Source: Mermis nigrescens (lineage: Eukaryota; Nematoda; Enoplea; Mermithida; Mermithidae). Taken from it: DNA of 64,000 bases. The notes under the pieces were generated by a model. It was given only the letters and a program-made list of their open reading frames with translations. It ran no database searches and was not told the origin of the DNA. The DNA is taken from NCBI GenBank assembly GCA_036768485.1, contig JAVLUZ010000721.1:586501-650500 (forward strand). The letters are read 5' to 3'. The position numbers and the translations under genes were made by a program. Position 1 is the first letter of the stretch; every line of letters begins with the position of its first letter. Positions 45,781 through 59,800 of the stretch are shown here, one piece after another.

Positions 45781-46913
45781 CCATTATCTATGTAAATCTA
45801 AGCGGAAAATAAGCATTATGGGATCCCACAGGCTTACATTAAGTTTGTTAAATTGAATAGGTAAAGAATCGGCGGATGCACTGCAAGTCAACACAAAAAA
45901 TACGAAAACAAATTACGAGTATGATTATCGCGCTAAGACGCATCATATTTCAAAACGAATCACGTATAAATCTGGGGATTCCTTTCGCTAAATAAGGAAA
46001 TGATCTTCCGTTATGTTTCATTTTCAATTTTTTGCCCCCACTGTTTTCGTTAAAAAAACCGCTTGGTTCAACTTTTCCTCCGATTTTTTTAGACCAAAAA
46101 CGAAACAGAACAGACTTATGTATGTAGCTTTTGTTCTCGTACTCTTTTATTTTCTTTTTTTCACTCTTTTTTCCGAATGTGTAGCACGCTATTTGTGCGA
46201 TTTAAGCGTTTTTCTAACAAATAATATCGCGGATGAATACGCGTAAATAAACAACAAATAGATAAGGGAAATACATAATTTTATCACATTTCATGTGCAG
46301 CACTGCACTGTAAGGCTAAGTGAACTGCGCTTCGCTACATCTAAAAGCAAAGAACAATTTATCATCTGAAATCATTACCAAATTAGATAATTAACAAAAC
46401 AAAATCATCAATACATTAATGGTATGAAAAGGCTTATCACAACAAATAATGGCAGAAACTCATGCAGCCTTATGCAGTTATGCTCGATATATAACCTTCA
46501 TTTTTGGCCCAAAACGGCCAAAAATACCTAAAAACGGCCAAAAATCGCAAGCTTTTCCAGAAATCTAGGGGTCAAAATTTTTCGAACTTTGGTGACTTTG
46601 GGGGATGGGGGAACGTCCGACCTTGGGTGGGGGATCCCCCTATACCCCCTGTTACATGTATGCTCATTATTGACATTTACTGACTTGGCGCTCTAAAAAA
46701 TTTATTTCTGTGTAGCAAGTGTAGTTTTTGTAACGGCGCTTTGTATATTTTTATAGAAAACTTGGGAAAAATTTGAATGCCTGCCTAAAGACGACAAAAA
46801 ATCGTTACTTTAAACAAACTTGACGAATTTTACGGACAATTTCTGACGCTATTCCCGGATCCTCCACTGAATATGGACAGGTTAGAGATAAATTAAATCG
46901 TAAATGTGTGTAA
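45781..46913. other. Intergenic, with K-family MITE remnant
   Basis: A K right end (CCCTGTTACATGTATG at about 46650) with a degraded left part from about 46490. An ORF at 46013-46246 (+, very Phe-rich, a hydrophobic stretch around residues 45-60) has no recognisable family and is probably chance. Confidence 0.35.
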
Positions 46914-46921
46914 TGAGCGAG

Positions 46922-47372
46922 CACGCTTTTTTTGTACTCGGCAAAGATTTTTCTCGGTTTACAAAGACTTCTTGAGACCGTCTTTGTACATGTACAAAGA
47001 TTTTTGGGAAGACAAAAATTGCAAAAAAGGTCTAAAATTCGCTAAAATTCTGGGCTCTACGCGCCGAAATGAGTAATTGTATGTTCTATATGTATATATT
47101 TATGATGGCAGAAATTACATTTCAAAAGGAAAATTTTCAAATTTTTCGGCGCTTTGCGCCGTTTTAAGACAATTCTTAGTCATTTTCGCCCTCAGAGACC
47201 CAAAAATTAGCTAAAATACACTACCAAAAGTCGAACAACTATGTTTTTACCATACTAAAATCGCTACTGTACCATATTATAGTACCCACAAATTTGTGTG
47301 TACAAAATGTACAAAGACTTCTGGGAACCATCTTTGTACATGTACAAACGGACCTTGTACAAAAAAACACTG
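46922..47372 (+). mobile_element. F-family MITE
   Basis: Tips CACGCTTTTTTTGTACTCGG and CAAAAAAACACTG, with CGGCGCTTTGCGCCG at about 47147 and GTACATGTAC palindromes at both ends. The flanks do not form a readable TSD. Confidence 0.72.
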
Positions 47373-47488
47373 GTTGTGAAGAGCGAAATTTGGGGGTTTT
47401 CTGCTACAATGTTAATAAAATATGATACAAATTAGTAAGAATGACAGTATAGACTAAAAAAGCGTATTCAAGAGCAAAGAAATTCGTG

Positions 47489-47494
47489 TTTATT
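47489..47494 (-). promoter_or_regulatory. Possible poly(A) signal of the KCTD3-like gene
   Basis: AATAAA on the minus strand about 200 bp beyond the stop codon at 47694-47696, before the F MITE. Confidence 0.4.
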
Positions 47495-47693
47495 TGTTAA
47501 ACAGAAGAAAAATAAAAAATTTAAAATTATTTAGGTACTGTAGTATGGATGTAAGCAGACAGGTAACAACGCTTCTTCCTTGCCCACAAAAACTCGGTCA
47601 AGCAAGAAGTTTAGAAATACAAAGCACGAAATAAGGTAAAATAAAACATTAAACTACGAGTATTACGTTCAATGCCAGCAAGTGCCTGTTGCA

Positions 47694-47805
47694 TCAATCT
47701 TGCTTAGACGTCGCTATTACTGACTGATCAGTTGTAGAAGGAATAGCGGGCGGGGCTGATGCGACTTGAATGTAGGAACCATTGCTACAGTAACCACCGT
47801 TGCCA
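47694..47805 (-). CDS. KCTD3-like last exon (stop codon)
   Basis: Acceptor GCATTTCAG; phases fit the previous exon. Encodes '[20 protein letters not shown]' and ends 'IATSKQD', TGA at 47696-47694. The sequence is not conserved with vertebrates; support comes from splice sites, phase and the open frame. Confidence 0.7.
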
Positions 47806-50800
47806 CTGAAATGCAAATCTTGTCGAAGATAAAACAGATTTCTTGATTTTTTCTTGTAAATTTTTCATGCTTTATGAATATCCTATTTTTTTACCAGTCA
47901 CGATTTTGTCCGACAGATTTTGAACCGAGGAAAGCCATTTAATTTTACGAAAAGCTTGCAATCCTTATTGTGTATTTTGGAAAGAAGTCTTACAGTTTTC
48001 TCAGAAAAACGATTCACACCAACTCATTGATGAAGAAATACAGATATTCAGAAAGCAAAGCTTCTCAACAAAATATTACCATAAGTGAATCCATAATTCG
48101 AGTTGAAAAATAAATTTGATTCGTTATTCACACTTAACCTTCATGCGTATATAATGAGAAAATTCTACACGTATCTTTATATTTATAGTTAAATTTGATT
48201 AAAAAAACCTAAATTTTTAGCAGAATTTTTCATCCATTACTTAAGCAGTCTGCGTCCACACGAAATCCCAAAATTGAACTTAGCAGAAAAGGCGAAACTT
48301 CCTAACCGCTTTCAAACTTTCAAAAAAATATTTAAATTTTCTATCAATCCGCGAATTTTAACGCCGCTTCCGGAATGAATTTGGCAGCAAAATGTATTAA
48401 TTTTGCATGTAAATTATAAATTAATACGTTAGAGAATAAATTAATTGATAATAAACTATGTACATAAACAGCATGTATGTATGTATGTACATCGCTTCAT
48501 TATGATTAATTTATTTAATTGACAAAACGAACCACTTTTCAAGCATGCATCTTGGGCTAACAATTAACGGACTTTGCATTGCGCACTGGCTACCTTAAAA
48601 ACGTTATTCCAAATCGCTCTTTTATCATATACAGTCTGAAAACTTGCGAAATATAGGCCGGTAACAATTACACTTTACTGCTAATGCGATTAGTGAAAAA
48701 TAAAAAATGTAAAAATGATAACGTTCTGTTCTTTATGAACGCTTAATTTTCTTTATTTGACTTATTGCTATGAATACTACATAGATGCGGGTGAACATAA
48801 TACTACCTACATACATCATAGATTCCCAGGCCCAGAGTTGATGAAATGGTAAAATCCCGAAATTCATGACCAATAAATTTAGGGTTGGTAGTTCGGACTC
48901 ATTCGCGGTTTAAATGCACAAATGATAGCATACATTTCGTAGAACAAAAATGTACATACATACATATCAGTCCAGAAATTTTGACGGATCTAGTATACAA
49001 TCTACCCCTCAGCGTCTTTTAGCCGATCCATATAAGCTACAGTAACCAAACTTTACAAGGAGATAGCTATAAGCCTATTGTACTAATTTGGCAGAATTAA
49101 TTAACTTACGGTGTAAACTTACTGCTTTACACTCACAGTTTACAATGTACTAACGGCATCTAAAAATTGTAAACGATTCGGTGGGTTTCAAACAAAGCAG
49201 TTTTTTGTAACTCAATCACATTCAAAAAAAGTAAGTTTAAAAAAAGTAAGTTTAAAGTAAGTTTACAGTAAAGTAAAGTAATTTTTTTAAAATTTCTTTC
49301 TTGAAGCAGTAAGTTTACGCCGTAAGTTAATCAATTTTCCTAGATTAGTACACTAGGCTCATAGCTATCTCCTTGTGAAGTTTGGTTACTGTAGCTTATA
49401 TGGATCGGCTAAAAAACGCTGGTGGGTAAATTGTATACTAGATCCATTTTGACACCTTTACAATTTTAGCGCACGAAAACTACGCAGAAAATATTTGATA
49501 AGCTCAAAATCGCCTGACAGTGACTCAAATCTTGGACAATGAGTTATGTGTAAACAAACACCCCTCACTTCCGCTTTAGCAAAAATGATATAAAATGATG
49601 AAAAATGATTTTTTTAAATGATAAAAACTATTGCAAAAACTCACACATTAGTATACGATTTATCAAATATTACCAGCCTCCATTGTTATGGTAGGCACCA
49701 CCGTTGTTATTCAAACCGTGTGAAGTAGAAAATAGCGAAGGAATGTGAAGAACCGAAGCAGCAGGAGTATTGATTGGCGTCACCGATAAACTGTTGCACG
49801 TTATTTCACATTCGTCTATTAAGCGCAGCAATTCGTCAGGAGTCGGTCCTTGGGTGGGGTTGACGATTTCTGCGGATTGTGCGGTTATAAATTAAGAAAG
49901 GAAATCACGTGTATAAGTAGCACCCACGGTTTTTTTGTATTCGGCAAAGATTTTTCCCGATGTACAAAGACTTTACGGGACCGTCTTTGTACATGTACAA
50001 AGATTTTTTGGAAGAAAAAATTGCAGAAAAGGTCTAAAATTCGCAAAAATTTTCTAAATGAGTAATTGTGTGTCCTATGTATCTTTATAATAGCAGAAAT
50101 CGCATTTTGCAGGAAAAATTTCAAATTTTTCAGCGCTTCGCGCCGTTTTAAGACGATTCTTAATAATTTTTGCCCTCAATAAACCCAGAAATTAGCTAAA
50201 ATACACCGCCAAAGGTTGAACAACTCTATTTTTACCACATTAAAGTCGCTACCATACTATATCATAGTACCCAAAAATTTGTGTGTACAAAATGTACAAA
50301 GACTTTCAGGGACCATCTTTGTCCATTTGCAAACGGACCTTGTACAAAAAACACTGGTACTGTGCGATCAACTGACAACAACTCACTTTGAGTGAGTTGT
50401 TGTCAGTTGATCGCACAGTACCAATGTATTTTTTTGTACAAGGTCCCTTTGTATATGTACAAAGATGGTCCCTAAAAATTTTGTCATTTTGTACACACAA
50501 ATGTTTGGGTACTATAATATAGTACAGTAGCGATTTTAGTGTGGCAAAAACGGAGTTGTTTGACCTATGGTTATGGTAGTGTATTTTAGCCAATTTCTGA
50601 GTTTATGAGGGCAAAAATCGATAATAACCTTCGCAAAACTGCGCAAAGCGCCGAAAAATTTGACATTTTTTTGAAATGCAATTTCTGACATTATAAAGAT
50701 ATACATATAGAACAGATAATTACTCATTCCGGCGCGAAAATTTTTGCGAATTTCAAAACCTTTTTGCAGTTTTTGTCTTCCCAAAAATCTTTGTACATGT

Positions 50801-53800
50801 ACATAGACGGTTCCCAAAAGTCTTTGTACATCGGGAAAAATTTTTGCCGAATACAAAAAACCGTGGAAGCACCATACATTTAATAGGGGGATGGGGGCCC
50901 CGGTTGTCCTCATCCTCCAGAACCAGAAAAGTTTTGACCCCTCCCCCCATTTTTGGAAAAAATTGAATTTTCGGACCGTTTTTGGTCAAAAATTGGAGGT
51001 CATTAACCCCCCCCCCCTGAAAATGGCCGATGACTCGCACCCAAACTTTCGAGCCGTCACATGTATGTGTAGCATAGAAACACTACAACGGTTATTGTCA
51101 TACATGTAAAGGCTCAAAATGTCGGGTATAATTGCCCGGCCATTTTTAGGTGGATGACCTCAACTTTTTAGCCAAAAACGGCAAAGAAAAACTAAAAACG
51201 GCCTGAAAGTCTTATTCAACAAAATCGAGGGACAGAAATTTTCTGACTCAGGGGGATGGGGGACGTCCAACTTCGAGAGTGAATTTCCGTCAATTCCCCC
51301 ATTACATGTATGGCTATTGTCTAATGCACTTTTGCATCTGGTTCAAAATTTTTCGCAACCTTGTGGTCACTCAAAGTAAAAACAGACGAAAATCAAGTTC
51401 CGCATATATAATTTCAAGCATTTCTTAGAAGAAACTTCAACATTCATCCGCTTTTAGTCATAATTCACTTTTTTATAAAATTTACCCTCTTTTTCTACTA
51501 CAGTCTAAAAACCGAACCCTTTAGCCCATGTCGTCTATCGTTCAAAAGCACCGCCATTCGTAATCTTACCTCCTTTCTCCTTTGCGGCAATGTAGACATC
51601 CAAGGCAGTGCTCAAATCCCACATCTGAATAAACACCTGGTCAATAAATTATAAAGTACATTATGTAATATTACATCATACATATTATACACGGTGACCG
51701 AAAAAAGCTACTTATGTTGAACGTAACTTCGGCTGATATTTAGATAGAATTTTGAGACGTGGTGCATCATATGTAAACACGTCATTGTTTAAACTGCGCA
51801 AAAAATTTGACCACCTATCGGCTTTCTACCGTGTGCGGCATCTTTCAACCAATTTTGATTATTTAAATTTCAGAGTTTCTGCACTGTATCACATTACTAA
51901 CTATGTATTCGACAATATCTTCAGTCAGAATAATTGTTAGCACATATATTTTAAATATTCCAAAAACAGTGAAAAACATGTTCACCTGAATACAGCCGTT
52001 CACGTGACCTGTGAACAGGAATCGCCGAGGCCTTGAACCCATTCTGCTCGACCCTTCGCACTCGTGTACTAAGAAACACGTTATGCTTGATTCATCAGTT
52101 GATTTTACGACGCAAACTCTGAAGAAGTAGAATAATATTCAGAGCGTTAAAAATGATTGTTCGATAAAGGAAGGAGAAAGAAAAGTGTTAGCGGGAAGAA
52201 ATGCGAAATAAACGAGCATTAGAAGGTCCACTTTGACAAAATTTTGAATTTTCGATCAAATATCCCAAATATTCGTGTGCACTGATGAATTTCTACTTTT
52301 TATAATTAAAAAAAGCTGTAATGCAGTCGAAATTGACTGAAAATGCTAAAAACACGGTCATACGACATGAAATCGTTTTATATAGGCTATTTTCACGATT
52401 TTCGTCATTTGACTATGTAGCATACTTACACATAGGGAGGAGAGAGGTGATTATTGCCCCTGATGAAGGGCCAAAACATAGGTACTGTCGAGCGATTTGA
52501 GCCAAAAAATGTATTATCAGGCTATTTAGTCGTAAGAGTTGCCGAAAACTCATTTGCTATAGTAAAAAACTAGGATTTCACCCACTCCCCCACACTAAAA
52601 TCTCGATTTTACTCCTTCCGGCCAACCTAACCCTGTACATCGATGCTATGTAGCCAAAAAGCGTGAAGACTAAAATTTCATGGTGTCGATTTTTGGGCTT
52701 TGTGTATGTGCATGATGAATAAGCAAAAATGTCTACTTGGCAACGCCAAAAATTGACACTTCCAAGCCAAAGAACGATTAAAAAGCATAAAATAGCACAT
52801 TTTCTAAACTTCATCAAAAATCAAAAATTCTGCCTCGAGTCAACGGCCATTTCAGGGGTACAAACTAGCCCTCAACGGACTAGTTTGATGGTCATTCGCG
52901 TGGCTAGTCAAAGGACCAACAATATACATGGCCTATCTTATAAATTCAGAGTCTTGTTTTTGAATATGTAGCTATATTTAAGAAATATTTTCCTAATTCC
53001 ACAGCTGAATAGAACAAGTATTAGAATGTTATCTGTGATAATTCCACATAATTTAATGAAACTTTTGCTAAGTTAGGCAAATTACGTTTTGCAATTTGTG
53101 AGATTTGTGTTGTGAGCCAAGGCATTGTTACCCAAGCTTTCACGAGTATAGAAAATGTAAATCTACGAAAAATAGCATTTGTACACTGGATTTGCATAAG
53201 ACAAAAGGGTTTGGGGTTTTTCACGCTTCAAAAAAGTTTCCACCCCCCTTGAATTCGCGATTTTCCAAGAGTTTCCGAAAAATTCTCAGAAATTGCTATT
53301 TTAAGCGTTTTTGGCCGTCTATTTGCTGAAAAGTGTCAAAGTTTCGGCGCTTCGCGCCATATACTCATTTTTTGATTATACATATTTTGTTAAATTTGTT
53401 CCAATTTTTCAATTTGTTCGAGTTTTTGTTTTTATGCTCTAGAAGATAGGGCATCGTCAGAAAAGCTGAAAGACGACGTTTTTGACGCGTACCTATCATT
53501 TTTGGGCCAAACAAGGCAATTTAAAATTGGCTCCTCCCTAGAATTCCCATGCTGTGCGTGTCTGCATAAAAGTGTATGAAACTTTGTTACATTCATAAGG
53601 ATCTAACGTTTGTCCTACAAAAATCGAAATTTTGTTTGTTTGTCTCGAATATTGACAAAACTTCGAATAGATAACAAACACCCTGTACATATAACTTGTA
53701 GAATTAATAAGGCCACTATAAGTATGGATGTATGCGATAGCGCATGCGCAAAATACTCGAAGTCGAATGGAAATCATCACAAGCCAGATAAATTAAATGA

Positions 53801-56800
53801 CGCAATTCATATTTGACCCACATAACCCCTGCTGCTCTATTAATCAAATTAGATTTATAAAAGATATTGCTTCTGTGGAGCGTTCGAAAATTATTTTTCA
53901 TCCCATTTTTTAGCAAAATTTTCAATTTCTGAGAGGATAACGGTTATAAATCTAAGGCATGTATGAATAATAATGAGAAACTTGGAGCAGTCACCCTTAA
54001 CACGTTCTGTTTCTTAAATCTCGCCGCGAAATTTGAACAATTAACGGCCCTTAAAGTTCTATTCAGGTTTTACTGCCTGTTATGTAACACTAGACGTCGT
54101 CGTATTCTATTATTGCCGAGCTAAAAGATACGAAGAGCGCTCCGTGTTATAATAAAGGCATCTCAATCAGTTAAGAGACCTTTAAGGAATGTCCATTAAT
54201 CAAATTTCAGGGCGAGAAATAATTCATTGCTTAAAATTTAGGTCTCAGACACAAATATCATTTGTATTTCTTCCGCTATAAAAATGACGAGCGTAAAACT
54301 GGTCGTACCACATCGCAGTAACATAACCATACTAAGCGTCTTCAAGGCAAAAGCCTTCACCACATATGTACATGTAACGGCTTAAATTTTTGGGTGGGGA
54401 GAAAAGTTTGCGGCGATGGGGGTAAATGAACTCGAATTTCTGGCCGAAAACGACCAAAAAACACCTAAAGACGGTCACGAAATTCCGTTTTTCTCTAAAA
54501 ATCGGTGGGAGGGGTCAACAATTTTCACATGCACAAATGTCAAAAAGTTCCGGGATGAGGGTAAACCGGATATCCTTGGGGAAGGTAAACGAGTAATTTT
54601 TTTACAAATTAAACGTCAAATTTTGTCAAATTTTAGTACTTCATTCGCTTTATTTCGTTCTCCATGAATATTTATGGTTATATTTGAGTGAAAACAATAA
54701 CGATAAGGGCGACTAGATGACCTGCAACATCGAAAACATAAGAAAATAATAAGAGAAAATTGTCTGGATGAATTAATTAGACAGTCTACAGCTCTAAAAA
54801 TTAGTATATGTATGTATGTACCTAAAACTATACTGTTAGACGCCATTTAACCATAGGTGGGCAGCACCAAAATTCTGGGATCCAAGATTTTTCAAAGGTC
54901 AAACATAATCTTAAAAATGGTGGTATGGGGCAAAAAACCATTTTTCAACGTTTCCCTCATCAAGCACTATCTATTGGTATCAAAAGATTGCGAAAAAAAC
55001 GAAAAAAATTTTCAAAGATTGAATTCGAGGGGGGTGGTACTTTGGCCTCTGGAGGGGGTGTATTCGGCCTCCTGGAAGGTGCATACCCCCCACGCCCACG
55101 TGTGCATTTAACGCTTTTTCATGATTTGAGCAATGGGTTTGGTCCAAAAACGGCCTGAGGGGGTATTGCCTTCAAAAAGTCCTGGTAGGGGGCAGTGCTT
55201 GTTCTGTACAAGGTCCGTTTGTACATGTACACAGGTGGTCAAAAAAGTCTTTGTACATTTTGTACATGCAAATTTTTGTGTACTATAGTACAGCAGCGAT
55301 TTTAGTGTGGTAAAACAGAGTTTTCGATCTTTGATAGTGTATTTTAGCTAATTTCTGGGTTTCTGACGCCAAAAATTACTAAAAAGTGGCCCAAAACGAG
55401 CGCGAAGCGCCCGAAAAATTCGACATTTTTCCATTCTAAACGCAAATTCTGCCATTTTAAATATATATAGGACAAACAATTACTCATTTCGGCGCGAAGC
55501 GCCGAAAATTTTTGCGACTTTTACATCTTTTACAGTTTTTGTCACCCAAAATCTTTTAACATTTTGTAGACATAAATTTTTTAAGTACTATAATATGGTA
55601 CAGTAGCAATTTTAGTGTGGTAAAAACAGAGTTGTTCGACTTTTGGTAGTGTATTTTAGCTAATTTTTGGGTCTCTAAGGGCAAAATCAATTTGAAATGC
55701 AATTTCTGCCATTATTAAGATTGTATAGAATGCACCATTACTCATTTCGGCGCGAAGCGCCGAAAAATTTCAGCGAATTTCAGACTTTTTTTGCAATTTT
55801 TGTCTTCTCAAAAATCTTGGAATATGTGCAAAGACGGTCCCAAAAAGCCTTTGTATGTACATCGGGAAAAATCTTTGCCGAGTACAAAAAAAACACGGGT
55901 AGGGGATACCCCAAAACCCCCAAAGTGCATAAGTGATCGGAGACAACCAACTTTAGTTAGGGGATCCCCTATCCCCCTGTTACATGTGTGTTTCACCAAC
56001 CTTTCGCCAGTGGACGCCAGACGCACGAAAAGTTGATTAGTTTCGGGAACCAACTTTTGAACAAACACCTTCTCGCCATCCTGATCTCCAAATGGACCAA
56101 CATCGGCCGACCCATTCAACAATAAGTCGCAAAACGTGGGCGGAGTCGAATAAGCGACCGACGACGATGGTGGATTGGCAGGATCCAAAGTAAGAACTTT
56201 GAATGAGGCTAAAGGGGCGCTGCCCGGCTGAGTGCTAATCATGCCCCTAAATCGAGTCACCACCCACGTCCGAACGTGATTATACTCAGAGCATACTGTA
56301 AGAATACAGTAGTACAATAATACATGCCATAATGGAACGTTTTGGCGCCGCCATTTTGGCGTTACACTCTTTGTAATATTATTAATTTTACATTTAATTT
56401 ATTATTAAAGTATAATACAGATTCTGAAAGCCAATTCAATTCTCTACGTGATGGTATAAATTACTTTTAGAATATCTTCGAATTTAGTGGGATAAATAAA
56501 TGCATCTAAAAAATACACTGGATTTTCTACAGTTTTTCAGTCGAACGCAAATGAATACTCATCCAATCGAAAAGAACAATATGCTATTTTGTGGCTTTTT
56601 AATTCATCCTGGCATAGATTTTTTCTAAACTAAATAAATAGTAATTCTCCGCATGTGGAATAAATTGTAGTTGTCGACCATACCGTCTAGGGGGTATTTT
56701 GGTTTCTCGGGGGGATGCATACCCCAAACCCCCACGCCCAGATGTGGTGCTAATCTTTTCCCCATATAGGCTGTGTTTTTCCTCATCTAACCCCTTCGGT

Positions 56801-59800
56801 TTGGATTAAAGAAACGTTTTCTGCGCCGATTTATGTTTTTATGTGTGTAGTACTTGTTATTATGCTATAGTCTTTTCACGTAAGTCTTGAATTCGTTTGA
56901 TTTTGAATGCGACCTTGTAGCTTTCATTCTGCATTCTCTCATCTTTTCATCCATGTTCGTTGCTTATGCGAAATAGACTATTACGTATACTCGTCCTTCG
57001 CTGACATATTTATCAATAATTAAGCTCGACCCTGACTGCTTGACGAAATGTAACTCGTTGATCTCCGATTACAGATGTCTCGCCATAATACCAGCGATAA
57101 ATTTTTTGGCCAAATAGTGCGCGTTTTTCCAGATTCATTAATCGGGAGAGTTGTGCATTGTGGAATCAAATTTTTAAGTTGATCTTGCCTCACTGTCTTG
57201 TTATATATCTTATGACAACCAGCTGAATCGCGTGCAAATTCTGGAGTTCAGAATGACAAGATAGTGTGATAAAAGAAAAATCGATGTGTAGAACGACTAT
57301 TAATTGACACGCTAATGCTTGAATAAAGAATGAAAAAGGAATTAAAATGAATATCCCTGGCGTTTTTGGCTCAGGTCTTCGAGACACGTTTCGATCCGTC
57401 TTTGGCTGTAATAAGTTTACAAGTTTGTTGGTACCTGATCCATAGAAATCAGCATGTGTATTGCATGAAGATATTTGCCTGTTTTTTGTTGACATTTAGG
57501 AGTCGCTTTGTATTAACCTTGAAGTAAATAAAACTGATACGTTTTCGCATTCCTTTCATTTTCATAAGTTCGTAAAATTCGCTTAACATGCACCTATGCT
57601 AGTTTTAGACAGTGTTTTTTCATAAGGCCCCTTTGTACATGCACAAAGATAATCCTGGAAGCAGTGATCGACCGGGTACCCGGGCCCGGACCGGGCCCGG
57701 CCGTTCATAGCAGGCCCGGGCCCGGGCCCGGCTGAAAACCACCGGGCCTCGACCGGGCCTCAAATAATTATCGTTAATATTTTAGACGTTTATTATTTCA
57801 GCTGATGTCCGTATTTCTTAGGAATTTGCTAGCCTATGATTCTATTTAAATCCATTTGCCTTACTTCTACCCACCTGCTCATTATCATATACTTGTCAAC
57901 TTCATATGTGCACTCATCTTCTATACAACGCTTCAATCAGAGGCGTAGCCAGGATTTTGGTTCGGGGCATACACAAAAAATTTTTTAAGACTAATTTTGC
58001 ATTGAATGTTAGTAACGTTATGTACCTATAATAAAACCTATTTTTTCGACCTTTAGTAGTGTAGCCTAGCTAATTTATGGGTTTCTGACAATCAGAAATA
58101 CAAAAATGTTAATCAGCGCGAAACGCCGGAAATTTTTGAAATTTTTACCGTTTTCATGAAGAATTTACGGTCTTTTGATTGACAAACAGTTCGGAAATCA
58201 TAAGAGGCGCAAAGCACCAAGGAATTAAGTAATCTTTTACTGTCCTTAATATTTTGTAGCCTGTGAATACTAATATTCTGTAATATTTTGCCTGATTTAG
58301 GCTATTAAACGCAATGCTGAAGCTTTACAAAAAGAAAGAACAATAACCAGCAGCGCCATGCGCCGGAAAATTTTGACGTTTTAGCTCTTTAAACACAATT
58401 TATACCGCTTAAATCATACAGAACAGACAAATTAATTTCGGCTAACCCTTTTTCCTTTTCGTCCTCCCAAAAATCTCGCTGCACATGTACAACGAGATTT
58501 TACGGCGGGAGGCTGCGGTGGCGCACTCAATCGCCCCCTGGAAAATTTTGTAAAAAAAGCACTTTAATGTTGAATACTATCCGCTAAAATTTTCGCAAAA
58601 TCGGCCAAATCTCGGTTCTAAATTAAGCCCAAAACACTTAAAATTGATGAAGTCCTACATTGTACAAGATTTCTGAGCTGAATTGCGCTTTTCGACCTCT
58701 GCTAAGTATAAAGCACAGCAAAGGGTGCTGCCAATAAGATATAAAAAAGATGTATCAATGAAAATTTTGTTCTTATCGTTTTCAGGCCCATTTGTGGCCT
58801 TCTTATTAACAAGATATAATTCAGAAAACAGAAAATGCGCAAAAACATAAGAAAATTTGGCCATTCCTTCCATTTAAAATAGGATTATGTGTCCTCTCCT
58901 TGTAAAGAAAGACGAACAAAGCAAAGAATAGACAAACTGGTACACAATCATTTTCGCACATTTACTATATGCTCATTAAGCATGCGCAGTTTCATTCAAC
59001 GAACAAATAGAGCAATAAATCACTAAAGTGATGTGAATTGATCGATTATATTAGCTAATTTAAGCTTTTGAACTCATTGGATCTATATAACAATAAATAT
59101 AATAAAGACTCGGCGCGAAGCGCCGGAAAATTTTTGACGTTTTTGCCTTTTTGAACTCAATTTTCTGGACACAATTATTACACTCGAAAAATCAACTAAA
59201 TTTCTGAAAAATTTCGGGGGTGGGCAAGTGCCCCCAATGCCCCCTGGCTACGCCTATGGCTTCAATACGTGTCCTATCCTATACATTGCACAATTTCAAT
59301 TGACGTCAATGTACGCTATAGTTTAAGTTCTAAAATCCAGATAGCATATCTTCTATCCGACCATATCATAGTCGCTGTCATGTCTGAATGCATAAATTTA
59401 ATGCTCAATTTCCTTTAAATATCTACATGAAACCTTGTGCTTTTTCAAACCGTGTTTAGTTGCATGTGCATTTTAATAATGGAATTGCACGCTATTGTAT
59501 TAAAAATTTTGTTCTTGCTTGAATAATGCTACCAAAATCCTTGCTAACTACTTAATTTATTTTTAGAAAGATTGAATAATTAACAGAGCTTAGAATTCAA
59601 AAATCGTCTTGATACAGCAGTAAGCCTTGCGTTTGACAAATAACAAATGTAAAATTGGTCTAAATATGTATCTTATGCATAACATTATATTGGAAGCAAG
59701 GCATGTTGTTGGTATATAAGCCCGGGCCCGGGCCCGGTACCAAGCCCGGCAGCAAAGCCCGGGCCCGGGCCCGGTTTTTTTGAGCCCGGTCGATCACTGC

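Larger units (their letters stand above)
57662..59799. mobile_element. hAT-like element E with GGGCCC subterminal array
   Basis: Tips CAGTGATCGACCGGGTACC and GAGCCCGGTCGATCACTG; perfect TSD CCTGGAAG (57654-57661 and 59800-59807). GGGCCC hexamer arrays lie at 57676-57760 and 59717-59785. Contains the complete J element; no transposase seen. Absent from the arm 1 copy, so it arrived after the inverted duplication. Confidence 0.93.

Noticed and set aside
46013..46246. Small Phe-rich membrane-like protein
   Set aside because: Composition follows T-rich DNA; no neighbours, splice sites or homology to support it.
55808..56000. Minus-strand continuation of the KCTD3-like exon in the 169-aa ORF
   Set aside because: It reads through the donor at 56000 into K and F MITE sequence.
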